64,000 nt of DNA from an uncultured Alphaproteobacteria bacterium (lineage in GTDB: Bacteria > Pseudomonadota > Alphaproteobacteria > Caulobacterales > Caulobacteraceae), in contig CAIJOB010000014.1 in NCBI GenBank assembly GCA_903822175.1, positions 1 through 64,000 on the forward strand, read 5' to 3'. A program made the position numbers and the translations under genes. Below, one piece after another: positions 55,601 to 63,562 of the stretch. The number at the start of each line of letters is the position of its first letter. Positions within the stretch are counted from its first letter, which is position 1. Under the pieces are notes generated by a model. That model ran no database searches, had not been told where the DNA came from, and saw only the letters and a list, made by a program, of their open reading frames with translations.

Positions 55601-56080
55601 ATTCGACGCCGCCTCGCCGCCCTGGCACTCTTGCCTCTGCTCTTCACCGGCTCCGTGGCCCAGGCCGCGCCTGCGGACCCCGTGGGTGACCTGATCATGT
55701 CGGTGGTCACCGGCGCCCTGCCCTCGGGCCCGGGCTGGAATTTGAAGGCGACGCTCTATCACGCCGGCGCCAAGGGCGTGGGCGCGCTGGATGCGCTGGG
55801 CTGCAAGGTCGTGGCCATGCGCACCGTCGCCGTCGACAAGAACCTGATCCCGCGCCACAGCGTGCTGTTCATCAAGGAAACCGTCGGCCTGAAGATGCCG
55901 GACGGCTCGACACACGACGGCTACTGGTACGCGTCGGACGCCGGCAGCGCGATCAAGGGCAAGCGGATCGACCTCTACACCGGCGCCACCGCGCACTCGA
56001 TGGCGGCGACCAGGGGCCTAGACCTCTCCAGCCTGACGGCCATCAAGGTCGGCGATTTCCAGGGTTGCCCCCCAGGCTAG
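55601..56080 (+). CDS. Secreted protein of unknown function, apparent ATT start
   Basis: The best reading gives 159 residues with signal peptide IRRRLAALALLPLLFTGSVAQA and a mature domain with two Cys (DALGCKVVA, FQGCPPG) that may form a disulfide. The AAGGAGG site (55586-55592) lies 8 bases before the ATT at 55601, the ideal distance, while a TTG at 55631 would cut off half of the signal peptide. An ATG at 55593 is in another frame. Either ATT is used or the sequence has an error. No domain is recognised. Confidence 0.6.
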   Translation: MRRRLAALALLPLLFTGSVAQAAPADPVGDLIMSVVTGALPSGPGWNLKATLYHAGAKGVGALDALGCKVVAMRTVAVDKNLIPRHSVLFIKETVGLKMPDGSTHDGYWYASDAGSAIKGKRIDLYTGATAHSMAATRGLDLSSLTAIKVGDFQGCPPG

Positions 56081-56176
56081 CCAAACAGGGTTAGAGCCTC
56101 GCGCTCGCCCGACACATCTCCCCGGACTGCTTTCCTGCCGCCCTCGCGGCGCGTCTGATCATGTCTGGAGAACCCT

Positions 56177-56743
56177 TTGATCCATAAACCGAACTTCTTC
56201 GTCTTCACAGGCGGCCCCGGGGTCGGCAAGACCGCGCTCATCCGCCACCTGCAGGCCATGGGCGAGACCGTCGTCGAGGAGACCCACCGCGCGGTCATCG
56301 CCGAGCAGGCGGCCGCGGGAAGCCGCGCCGTGCCCTGGGACGACTTCGCCGCCTATTGCGAGCTTTGCGTCAGGCGCGATATCGGCAAGTTCGACGCCCT
56401 GGTAGAGGCGATGGGGCCCGAGGCGACCGGCCGGGTGTTCTTCGACCGCAGCATCCTCGACAGCTTCGATTCCAGATGGGCCGCTCCGCCGGACCTGGAG
56501 GCCGCCGCGCGGGACCGGCGCTACAATCGCCGCGTCTTCGTCTTCCCGCCGTGGCGCGAGATCTACGAAACCGACGCCGAGCGGCGCCAGGACTGGGCCG
56601 AGGCGCGAGCCACCTTTCCCCGTATCCTCGAGGTCGTGGCCCGCTTTGGCTATGAGCCGGTGACCGTCCCTCCCGGGACCCTCGCCGAGCGTGCCGCCTT
56701 CGTGCTTGCGCAGGCCGCTCAGGCGCCATCCGGCCCAGCCTAG
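56177..56743 (+). CDS. AAA-type ATPase/P-loop NTPase (AAA_28-like)
   Basis: A 188-residue P-loop protein. Walker A is FTGGPGVGKTALIRHL (about residues 10-25); RVFFDRSILDSFD (about 86-98) is the Asp-containing motif of nucleotide kinase-like NTPases. It belongs to the small P-loop family found in many Proteobacteria with no known role; a kinase-like reaction is possible. The start is TTG with GGAGA 6 bases upstream. Alone between the secreted unknown gene and the long leader of the ATP-grasp gene. Confidence 0.8.
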   Translation: MIHKPNFFVFTGGPGVGKTALIRHLQAMGETVVEETHRAVIAEQAAAGSRAVPWDDFAAYCELCVRRDIGKFDALVEAMGPEATGRVFFDRSILDSFDSRWAAPPDLEAAARDRRYNRRVFVFPPWREIYETDAERRQDWAEARATFPRILEVVARFGYEPVTVPPGTLAERAAFVLAQAAQAPSGPA

Positions 56744-56836
56744 GATCGGGTTCGCATAACACACTACCTGGAGTGGTCCTGCTCACCCTGCGCGCGGGGC
56801 CCATCGGGGCCCACCGCCCGCTCCCAATCATAAGAT

Positions 56837-56845
56837 TGATATAAT
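56837..56845 (+). promoter_or_regulatory. Candidate extended -10 promoter (TGATATAAT)
   Basis: TG-A-TATAAT, a perfect extended -10 element in an AT-rich stretch of an otherwise GC-rich region. No -35 hexamer is apparent at the usual distance. If active, transcription would begin about 225 bases before the ATP-grasp gene and produce a long leader. The window's GC content makes this box unusual. Confidence 0.4.
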
Positions 56846-57076
56846 ATAGCTTTCACCCCCCATCAGAAGGGTCCTGACGTTTTCCGCCGGCGGGCGCAGG
56901 AAGTTGATCGTCCTTAACCATCCAACAACCTTAGCGGGCTCTTCTAGGCTAAGCGCCGGTTCACGCTCGCGCGGCAGGCTCAGAAGCGCCTGCCCTAAGG
57001 CTCTTCAAGGCGCCGAGGCGGACTCGGGCTCCTGCACAGCCGACACGTTTCGCCTGTTGCTGTGCCAAGGACGCCA
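56846..57076 (+). other. Structured leader before ATP-grasp gene
   Basis: The 333-base gap 56744-57076 holds no convincing gene. Within it, CTTAGC...GCTAAG and GGCAGGC-N8-GCCTGCC (56973-56994) can form hairpins, and TTAACCAT (56914-56921) matches a CtrA-associated motif. The features fit a regulated long 5' leader or a small RNA. Confidence 0.35.
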
Positions 57077-58342
57077 ATGCCCTACGATCTCAGGACCCTC
57101 ATCTCCGCCACCGGTCCGACCGAATTTTCGACGGCTGCGCCGCTCGCGAGTCTGGGCATCGCCGCACTGGGCCGCCTGGTCTTCGAAGGCGCGGGCCTAA
57201 AGGACGTCTGGGATGGACTGATCGCCCGCGTCAGCGCCAACGAAACCGACTATGGGGCGCTCCTCGACCTCTCGACCCTGGTCCAGATGACCGGCAGCCG
57301 AGAGAAGGGCCTGGAGCTGCAGGCCGCCGCGATTGCCGGCCAGCGCTGCTACCGCACCCGCCATGGCGCGGGACGCCTGCGGGTGCTGGCCTTCATGACC
57401 GCCGGCGACCTGATGGCCAACACGCCGATCGACTTCCTGCTGGAAGGCTCCGACGCCGAGCTGACTGTCTATTTCGTGGATGGCGCGCTCCCCTCGCCTT
57501 CGCAGGTTCCGGACCACGACGTGGCCTTCCTGGCGATCGGCCAGTCCGACGACGGGTCCAAAGCGCTAACGGCGCTCGGCGCCGAGCCCTTCGCCGCCTG
57601 GCCCCGGCCGGTGATCAACAGCCGCCCGCAGCTTATCGCCGCGCTCAGCCGCGACGGTGTCGCCGACACCTTCGCCGGCCATCCCACGGTGATCTGCCCG
57701 GCCACACGCCGCGTCGAGCGCGCCGCCCTCGAACGTGTCGCCAGCGGCGCCTTGGACCTATCGGCCCTGCACGCCGACCTGAGATTCCCGGTCATCGTCC
57801 GGCCGCTAGGATCCCACGCGGGCAACGGCCTGCAGAAGCTCACCTCGCAGTCCGAACTGCAGGCCTATCTGGCCGAACACGCACAGGCGGAATTCTTCGT
57901 GGCGGCCTTCTTCGACTACCGCGGCGCCGACGGCCTGTTCCGCAAGCTGCGCGTGGTGTTCGTCGGCGGTCAGCCCTTCGTCAGCCACATGGCGGTCTCC
58001 GAGCGCTGGATGGTCCACTACCTGAATGCCGATATGGGTCAGGCCGCCAATCGCGCCGAGGAAGCCGAGGTCATGGAGACCTTCGACTCGGGCTTCGCCC
58101 TGCGACATCGCGCCGCGTTCGAAGCGCTGAACCAGACGCTCGGACTCGACTATTTCGGCATCGATTGCGCCGAAACCCAGGACGGCCGGCTGCTGGTCTT
58201 CGAGACCGACGTCGCGATGATCGTCCACGCCATGGATTCCGCCCAGCTCTATCCCTACAAGAAGCCGGCGATGACCAAGCTTTTCAATGGCTTCGTCTCC
58301 ACCCTCGCCGTCGCGGCGGGCCAGAGCCGACTGGCCGCCTAG
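57077..58342 (+). CDS. TPR-like/ATP-grasp domain protein of unknown function
   Basis: A 421-residue soluble protein. Residues about 20-95 look helical and TPR-like; about 95-210 is an alpha/beta domain (RLRVLAFMTAGDLMANTPIDFLLEG); and about 220-400 resembles an ATP-grasp domain: HADLRFPVIVRPLGSHAGNGL (Lys/His-rich nucleotide loop), LDYFGIDCAETQDGRLLVFETD (metal-binding Glu/Asp near the end). ATP-grasp enzymes ligate carboxylates to amines or thiols. The product is unknown. The ATG at 57077 has an AAGGA upstream; GTG at 57062 is possible. No partner gene is adjacent apart from the PEP-CTERM gene. Confidence 0.75.
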   Translation: MPYDLRTLISATGPTEFSTAAPLASLGIAALGRLVFEGAGLKDVWDGLIARVSANETDYGALLDLSTLVQMTGSREKGLELQAAAIAGQRCYRTRHGAGRLRVLAFMTAGDLMANTPIDFLLEGSDAELTVYFVDGALPSPSQVPDHDVAFLAIGQSDDGSKALTALGAEPFAAWPRPVINSRPQLIAALSRDGVADTFAGHPTVICPATRRVERAALERVASGALDLSALHADLRFPVIVRPLGSHAGNGLQKLTSQSELQAYLAEHAQAEFFVAAFFDYRGADGLFRKLRVVFVGGQPFVSHMAVSERWMVHYLNADMGQAANRAEEAEVMETFDSGFALRHRAAFEALNQTLGLDYFGIDCAETQDGRLLVFETDVAMIVHAMDSAQLYPYKKPAMTKLFNGFVSTLAVAAGQSRLAA

Positions 58343-58459
58343 AGCCGCAAAACGCCCTCGAACGGCCTGCCTCCCGGCGAGACATCGCCTGGAGCCTGCG
58401 TGGCTATGCGCTTTTTGTCGCCAAGGACTCCCCTAAGAGGCGAGTCCCGTTGCTTAAGC

Positions 58460-58474
58460 TTAACGGCCTGCTAA
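58460..58474 (+). promoter_or_regulatory. CtrA-like site (TTAA-N7-CTAA)
   Basis: TTAA-CGGCCTG-CTAA lies 100 bases before the PEP-CTERM gene start. It is one base from the full TTAA-N7-TTAA CtrA site of Caulobacterales and overlaps the palindrome TTAAGCTTAA. It may place the gene under cell-cycle control (inference). Confidence 0.35.
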
Positions 58475-58573
58475 CGCTGTAAATTGAAGTCGCCTCCGTG
58501 TGCGTCGGCATGTCCGATGCAGAAGCTGAGGCGAATGGGCATGGGGGCCCAAGTTCTGTTCAGGAGTGAGACA

Positions 58574-59356
58574 ATGCGTTTGGGTATCAAGGCTCTGGCC
58601 GCGGCGGCCAGCGTGGCGGTGATGACGATGGGGATGGCCGGCCACGCCTCGGCCGCGACCCCGATCACGGTGACCGATGTCGAGATGTATCAGGGCTACA
58701 CCGCCACCATCGGCGGCGAAGACGCCTGGACGAACATCATGAGGTTCTCCGCGACCAACAACCTCAACAACCAGCCGGTCAGCGACCTCTTCGGCTTCTG
58801 CATCGACATCTACCACAACATCGGCGTGGGTGGCGGCCAAGGCCTGCCCTTCCTGGACACCAAGGGCGAACCGCCGCCGCTGATCACCACGAACTTCAAC
58901 GGCACCCCCAACAACCTGCTGGCGGGCCAGGTGAAGGCGATGTCGGACCTGGTGGACACCGGCTACCTGCTCTACGTGAACAACGTGGGCAAGGCGGGCG
59001 AGGCCGACATGTGGCTGCAGGAAGCCGCGATCCAAGCCGCGATCTGGAAGGTCGAGAACCCGCTCGTCGACGTCCACATGGATAATCCCGACGCCACGGT
59101 CGCCGGCGACCTGACGACGGTTGGAGAGTACTTCACCAAGTTCACCACGCCGGGCGGCTACAACCCCGCCGACTACGGCGTGACGGCGCAGGACTCGGTG
59201 TTCACTATCCTGTCGCAAAGCGGCTCGCAGAGCTTCGCCATCGGCTGGCCGGGCGGCGTGCCGGAACCGACCACCTGGGCCCTGATGCTGGCGGGCTTTG
59301 GTGGCATGGGCGCGATGCTCCGCCGTCAACGCAAGGCCGCGGCCGTCACGGCCTAA
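58574..59356 (+). CDS. PEPxxWA-CTERM sorting domain protein
   Basis: A 260-residue exported protein. The signal peptide covers about residues 1-27 (ending ASA); the mature part contains many Asn, Gly and Asp residues and no recognised catalytic motif. The C-terminus has the sorting signal VPEPTTWALMLAGF, then a hydrophobic stretch and RRQRK, typical of exosortase substrates. A dedicated exosortase must exist elsewhere in the genome. The ATG at 58574 was chosen because AGGAG precedes it. A strong terminator follows. Confidence 0.9.
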   Translation: MRLGIKALAAAASVAVMTMGMAGHASAATPITVTDVEMYQGYTATIGGEDAWTNIMRFSATNNLNNQPVSDLFGFCIDIYHNIGVGGGQGLPFLDTKGEPPPLITTNFNGTPNNLLAGQVKAMSDLVDTGYLLYVNNVGKAGEADMWLQEAAIQAAIWKVENPLVDVHMDNPDATVAGDLTTVGEYFTKFTTPGGYNPADYGVTAQDSVFTILSQSGSQSFAIGWPGGVPEPTTWALMLAGFGGMGAMLRRQRKAAAVTA

Positions 59357-59382
59357 GCCACGGCGTCAGCCACAAAGACAAG

Positions 59383-59413
59383 ACCCCGGCGCTTCGCGGC
59401 GCCGGGGTTTTTC
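59383..59413 (+). terminator. Rho-independent terminator after PEP-CTERM gene
   Basis: A 10-bp stem with arms ACCCCGGCGC and GCGCCGGGGT, a 6-base loop, followed by TTTTTCT. The stem is strong. It also separates this gene from the convergent sulfate-reduction operon. Confidence 0.85.
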
Positions 59414-59465
59414 TTTGCCCAAATTTCGGGGCCTGAATTTGGGGCCTGAATTTCGAAGGGTCGCG

Positions 59466-60287
59466 TCAGGTCTCGACGAAGGCGCGTTCCAGCACGAAGT
59501 CGCCGGGCTGGGCGATCGAGCCCTCCTCGTAGCCGAGGTTCAGGAGCTGCTGCTTCAGGTCGGCCAGCACCGAGGGGCCGCCGCATAGCATCACCCGGTC
59601 CACCGCCTTGTCGAAGGCCGGCAGGCCGAGGTCGCGGAACAGCTGGCCCGACGCGATCAGGTCGGTGATCCGGCCCTGCGTCTTGAACGGCTCGCGCGTC
59701 ACGGTCGGGTAGTAGCGAAGCTTCGGCCCGATCAGCTCGCCGAGGACCTCGTCGGCCTCCAGCTCGTGGCCCAGCAGGTCGGCGTAGTTGAGGTCGGCGA
59801 CCTCGCGCACCGTGTGGGTGACGATCACATCCTCGAACCGCTCATAGACGTCCGGGTCGCGGGCCAGCGACAGCCAGGGCGCGAGCCCGGTGCCGGTGCC
59901 CAGCATCCACAGCCGCTTGCCTGGCTTCAGCCCGTCGAGCACCAGGGTGCCGGTGGGCTTGCGGCCGATCAGCACCTCGTCGCCGACCTTCAGGTGTTGC
60001 AGGCGGGAGGTCAGCGGGCCGTCGGCGACCTTGATCGAATAGAACTCGAGTTCCTCGTGCCAGGCGGGCGACGCGATGGAATAGGCCCGCACCAGCGGCT
60101 TGCCGTCCTCCTTCGTCAGGCCAACCATGACGAACTGGCCGCTGGCGAAGCGCAACGCCGGGTCGCGCGTCGTGCGGAACGAGAACAGACTGGGCGTCCA
60201 GTGATGGACCCAGGTCACGGTCTCGACGAAGAAGGCGCCGCCAGCCTTCACAGGCGCAGCGACCGGGGCGATGGAAACGTCATTCAT
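59466..60287 (-). CDS. fpr: Ferredoxin--NADP reductase
   Basis: A 273-residue FAD enzyme of the bacterial Fpr subfamily. FAD-binding region RAYSIASPAWHEELEFYSIKV (about residues 76-96), NADP-binding LGTGTGLAPWLSLARD (about 128-143) and the C-terminal EGSIAQPGDFVLERAFVET ending are present. It passes electrons between NADPH and ferredoxin, a plausible donor for the sulfite reductase encoded upstream in the same operon. It lies 27 bases downstream of cysH. Confidence 0.92.
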   Translation of the reverse strand: MNDVSIAPVAAPVKAGGAFFVETVTWVHHWTPSLFSFRTTRDPALRFASGQFVMVGLTKEDGKPLVRAYSIASPAWHEELEFYSIKVADGPLTSRLQHLKVGDEVLIGRKPTGTLVLDGLKPGKRLWMLGTGTGLAPWLSLARDPDVYERFEDVIVTHTVREVADLNYADLLGHELEADEVLGELIGPKLRYYPTVTREPFKTQGRITDLIASGQLFRDLGLPAFDKAVDRVMLCGGPSVLADLKQQLLNLGYEEGSIAQPGDFVLERAFVET

Positions 60288-60314
60288 CGGGTGTCTACAC
60301 TCTAAGAGGCGGCG

Positions 60315-61061
60315 TCAAATGTCGCCGCCGACATTGGGTGCGGAGCCCGGCGCGCGGGCGACATGGATGCCGCATTCGGTCTTGTCACTCTCGGCCCAGC
60401 GGCCGGCGCGGACGTCCTGGCCGGCCTCCACCGGTTTGGTGCAGGGCCAGCAGCCGATCGAGGGGAAGCCCTGGGCCACCAGCGGGTGCGCCGGCAGCTC
60501 GTACTCCGCCATATAGGCGTCGAGGTCTTCCTTGGCCCAGTTGGCCAGGGGATTGAATTTCACCTGGTGATCGGCCTGTTCCACCACCGGCAGCGACAGC
60601 CTTGCCCCGCCGTGGAAGCGCTTGCGGCCGGTGATCCAGCCATCGAAGCCGGCGAGCGCCTTGTCGAGCGGAATCACCTTGCGAATCTCGCAGCAGGCGT
60701 CGGTGTCGGTCTGCCACAGCTTGGCGCTGGGATCGCCGGTGGCCAGGTCGTGATAGGCCGGGCGCAGGTCGCGCACATCGGTCAGGCCCAGCAAGGTCGC
60801 CAGCTGGCGGCGGTAGTCCAGGGTCTGGCCGAACAGCATTCCGGTATCCAGGAACAGCACCGGCATGTCGGGCTTCACCTTGGAGACCAGGTGCAGCAGC
60901 ACCGCCGATTCCGCCCCGAAGGACGAGACGAGGGCCAGCTTGTCGCCGAAGGTCGCCACGGCCTCCTCAATCACCGTCCGCGGATGCGCATGGCGCAGTT
61001 CCGCATCCAGGCGCGGCGCGAGCGTCTGATGCCAGTCGCTGTGATCGTAGGCCAAGCTCAC
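60315..61061 (-). CDS. cysH: Phosphoadenylyl-/adenylyl-sulfate reductase
   Basis: A 248-residue PAPS/APS reductase. The segment FGAESAVLLHLVSKV has the SxGxxS-like phosphosulfate loop. Four Cys (CCEIRK near residue 125, GCWPC near 205) provide a 4Fe-4S site, which points to the APS-reducing type; the catalytic Cys is in ECGIH close to the C-terminus. It reduces activated sulfate to sulfite. It overlaps the DUF934 gene stop by 4 bases. Confidence 0.93.
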   Translation of the reverse strand: MSLAYDHSDWHQTLAPRLDAELRHAHPRTVIEEAVATFGDKLALVSSFGAESAVLLHLVSKVKPDMPVLFLDTGMLFGQTLDYRRQLATLLGLTDVRDLRPAYHDLATGDPSAKLWQTDTDACCEIRKVIPLDKALAGFDGWITGRKRFHGGARLSLPVVEQADHQVKFNPLANWAKEDLDAYMAEYELPAHPLVAQGFPSIGCWPCTKPVEAGQDVRAGRWAESDKTECGIHVARAPGSAPNVGGDI

Positions 61062-61558
61062 TCTCCCCGCTCCACGTAGGCCGGCGCGCGGCCATCGGAG
61101 GCGCGTTGATAGACGTGCCGGAAGCGCAGGGTGGCCCGCTGCCAGTCGTCAGGGGTCGATCCGTCCGCCGGCTCGAAGGCGTCGAAACCGCAGCGGACCA
61201 TGAACCCCGCCAGGGTGCGCAGCACGTCGCCGACGGCGCGGACCTCGCCCTGGAAGTTCAGCCGTTCGCGCAACACGCGCGCCGACGAGAAGGCCCGGCC
61301 GTCGCGGTACTTCGGGAATTCCAGCGCCACCACTGCGATCCGCGGCAGGTCATAGGCGAGCGCCTCAACCTCCTCGTCGCTCTTCACGCGTACGCCCACC
61401 TGACGGCCCTCGGACAGCAGGCCCTCGCCGTCCGTCTGGAAGCGGGTGAGCGAGATGATCACGTCGCCGGGCGGCAGAGCCTCGTCGTCGCCGACATTGG
61501 TGAAGGCATCCTCGGCCAGCGAGAACGCGCCTTCCGCGGTCCTAATGAACGTCGGCAT
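61058..61558 (-). CDS. DUF934 domain-containing protein
   Basis: A 166-residue protein with the DUF934 pattern IISLTRFQTDGEGLLSEGRQVGVRV and LEFPKYRDGRAFSSARVLRERL. DUF934 proteins are nearly always encoded between cysI and cysH in Alpha- and Betaproteobacteria and are thought to support sulfite reduction; the biochemical role is unknown. The start overlaps the cysI stop by 17 bases. The gene order supports function in sulfate assimilation. Confidence 0.9.
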   Translation of the reverse strand: MPTFIRTAEGAFSLAEDAFTNVGDDEALPPGDVIISLTRFQTDGEGLLSEGRQVGVRVKSDEEVEALAYDLPRIAVVALEFPKYRDGRAFSSARVLRERLNFQGEVRAVGDVLRTLAGFMVRCGFDAFEPADGSTPDDWQRATLRFRHVYQRASDGRAPAYVERGE

Positions 61559-63197
61559 AGACGGCCTCCTTGAAGGGGGCGACGCCGGTGCGCCGGAACA
61601 TGTCCAGGAAGCGCTCGGCGCCCTGGCGTTCGCGCAGGTAGGTCTCGACCAGGGTGTCCACGGCGTCGGCCACCTTTTCGTAGGGGAGAGCCGGACCCAG
61701 CGCCTGGCCGACCGCGGCGTCTTCCGCGCCCGATCCGCCCAGGGTGAGCTGATAGAATTCCTCGCCCTTCTTATCGACGCCCAGGATGCCGATGTGGCCC
61801 ACGTGGTGGTGGCCGCAAGCGTTGATGCATCCGCTGATCTTGATCTTCAGCTCACCCACCCGCTCGGCCCGGTCGGGGTCGGCGAACTTCTGCGCGATGT
61901 GCTGGGCGACCGAGATTGAGCGCGCATTGGCCAGCGCGCAGTAGTCCAGGCCCGGGCAGGCGATGATATCACTGACCAGGTTGATGTTGGCGCTGGCGAG
62001 GTCGGCCGCCTTGAGCGCGGCGTAGACCGCCGGCAGGTCGTCCAATCGGATGTGCGACAGGACCAGGTTCTGCTCGTGCGTCACGCGGATGTCGTCCTGG
62101 CCGTAGCGTTCCGCCAGGTCGGCCACCGCCTCCATCTGTTCGGCCGTCGCATCGCCAGGGGTTTCGCCGATCTTTTTCAGCGAGATCTCGACGATGCCGT
62201 AGCCGGCCTTCTTGTGCGGCTTGACGTTGTTGCGCACGAACCTCGCATAGGCCGCGTCCGAGGCCTTGGCCGCCTCATGCGCCCCCGACACCGCAGGCAG
62301 GGTCTCGAAGGTCGTCGGCGCAAAGGCGCCGCGGATGCGCGCGAGCTCAGTGTCCGGCAGGTCCGGCGCTGTGCCGACCTTTTCCCACTCAGCCTCGACC
62401 TGGCGGGTGAATTCCTCAGCGCCCAGGGCCGCGACCAGGATCTTGATCCGGGCCTTGTAGGAATTGTCCCGGCGGCCGTGGCGGTTGTAGACGCGCAGGA
62501 TCGCCTCCAGATACGAGAACAGCCGGTTGGCGGGCAGGAACTCCCGGATGGTCGAGCCGATGTAGGGCGTGCGCCCCATGCCGCCGCCGACCATCACCTC
62601 GAAGCCCATCTGGCCGTCGCGGGCGCGGCGAACCACCAGGCCGATATCGTGCACCTTGGCGGCCGTGCGGTCCTTGGGCGCGGCGGTGATGGCGAACTTG
62701 AACTTGCGCGGCAGGAACGAGAATTCCGGGTGCAGGGTCGACCACTGGCGCATGGCCTCGGCCCAGACGCGGGGATCGTCGATCTCCTCGGCGGTCGCGC
62801 CGGCGTAGGGATCGGCGGTGATGTTGCGGATGCAGTTCCCGCTGGTCTGGATCGCGTGCATGTCGACGCTGGCCAGGTGGTCGAGGATGTCCGGCGTGTC
62901 GGCCAGCTTGATCCAGTGGAACTGCAGGTTCTGGCGGGTCGTGAAGTGGCCGTAGCCCTTGTCATAGGTCCGGCTGAGCCAGGCCAGCTTGCGCAGCTGT
63001 GTCGGGTTCACTGAGCCATAGGGGATCGCAACGCGCAGCATGTAGGCGTGCAGCTGCAGATAGAGGCCATTCATCAGCCGCAGCGGCTTGAACTGGTCTT
63101 CGGTCAGGTCACCGGTCAGTCGACGGCCCACCTGCTCACGGAACTCCGCCGAGCGGTCCGCCAGCATCTCACGGTCGATATCGTCGTAGCGGTACAT
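61542..63197 (-). CDS. cysI: Nitrite/sulfite reductase, haemoprotein subunit
   Basis: A 551-residue sirohaem enzyme with two ferredoxin-like/SiR domains. Cys for the 4Fe-4S-sirohaem centre are in CPGLDYC (about residue 412) and KISGCINACGHHH (about 455). It reduces sulfite to sulfide, with electrons probably from ferredoxin via Fpr. It lies between the DUF2849 gene (5-base gap) and DUF934 (17-base overlap). Length is typical of the ferredoxin- or single-subunit type. Confidence 0.93.
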   Translation of the reverse strand: MYRYDDIDREMLADRSAEFREQVGRRLTGDLTEDQFKPLRLMNGLYLQLHAYMLRVAIPYGSVNPTQLRKLAWLSRTYDKGYGHFTTRQNLQFHWIKLADTPDILDHLASVDMHAIQTSGNCIRNITADPYAGATAEEIDDPRVWAEAMRQWSTLHPEFSFLPRKFKFAITAAPKDRTAAKVHDIGLVVRRARDGQMGFEVMVGGGMGRTPYIGSTIREFLPANRLFSYLEAILRVYNRHGRRDNSYKARIKILVAALGAEEFTRQVEAEWEKVGTAPDLPDTELARIRGAFAPTTFETLPAVSGAHEAAKASDAAYARFVRNNVKPHKKAGYGIVEISLKKIGETPGDATAEQMEAVADLAERYGQDDIRVTHEQNLVLSHIRLDDLPAVYAALKAADLASANINLVSDIIACPGLDYCALANARSISVAQHIAQKFADPDRAERVGELKIKISGCINACGHHHVGHIGILGVDKKGEEFYQLTLGGSGAEDAAVGQALGPALPYEKVADAVDTLVETYLRERQGAERFLDMFRRTGVAPFKEAVYADVH

Positions 63198-63202
63198 CAG
63201 GC

Positions 63203-63562
63203 CTACTTCCGCTTGATCAGGTCGACACGGCCCGTCGAGCGGGACGCACCGTGGGCATGCTTCAGGGCTGCGATAGCGGCGCCGCCCTCGGTCTGTTTGC
63301 CGTGGTTGAGATTGGTGGGGCCGAGCGCCCGGATCCGCTCGCGGTAGCTGAGCGGCGCCCAGAGGCCCTCGGATTCCACCAGGTCGATCAGATAGGCCTC
63401 GACCACCACCTTCGGCTGGTTCTTGGCGTGGCCCTCGGCGGCCTCACCGGCCGGATCGTCGTTGGCGAACAGGTCAGCGTCGCCGAACTGCTCGACCCAC
63501 TGGCCCTGGCGCCAGAACACGACCTCGCCGTCGGTCAGGCGGTTGGCGGTGAGCGCCTTCAT
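63203..63562 (-). CDS. DUF2849 domain-containing protein
   Basis: A 119-residue protein starting MKALTANRLTDGEVVFWRQGQWV, the DUF2849 signature. DUF2849 proteins are usually located between cysG and cysI in Alphaproteobacteria and have no established activity. It overlaps the cysG stop by 4 bases and ends 5 bases before the cysI start. Its context places it in sulfate assimilation. Confidence 0.9.
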   Translation of the reverse strand: MKALTANRLTDGEVVFWRQGQWVEQFGDADLFANDDPAGEAAEGHAKNQPKVVVEAYLIDLVESEGLWAPLSYRERIRALGPTNLNHGKQTEGGAAIAALKHAHGASRSTGRVDLIKRK

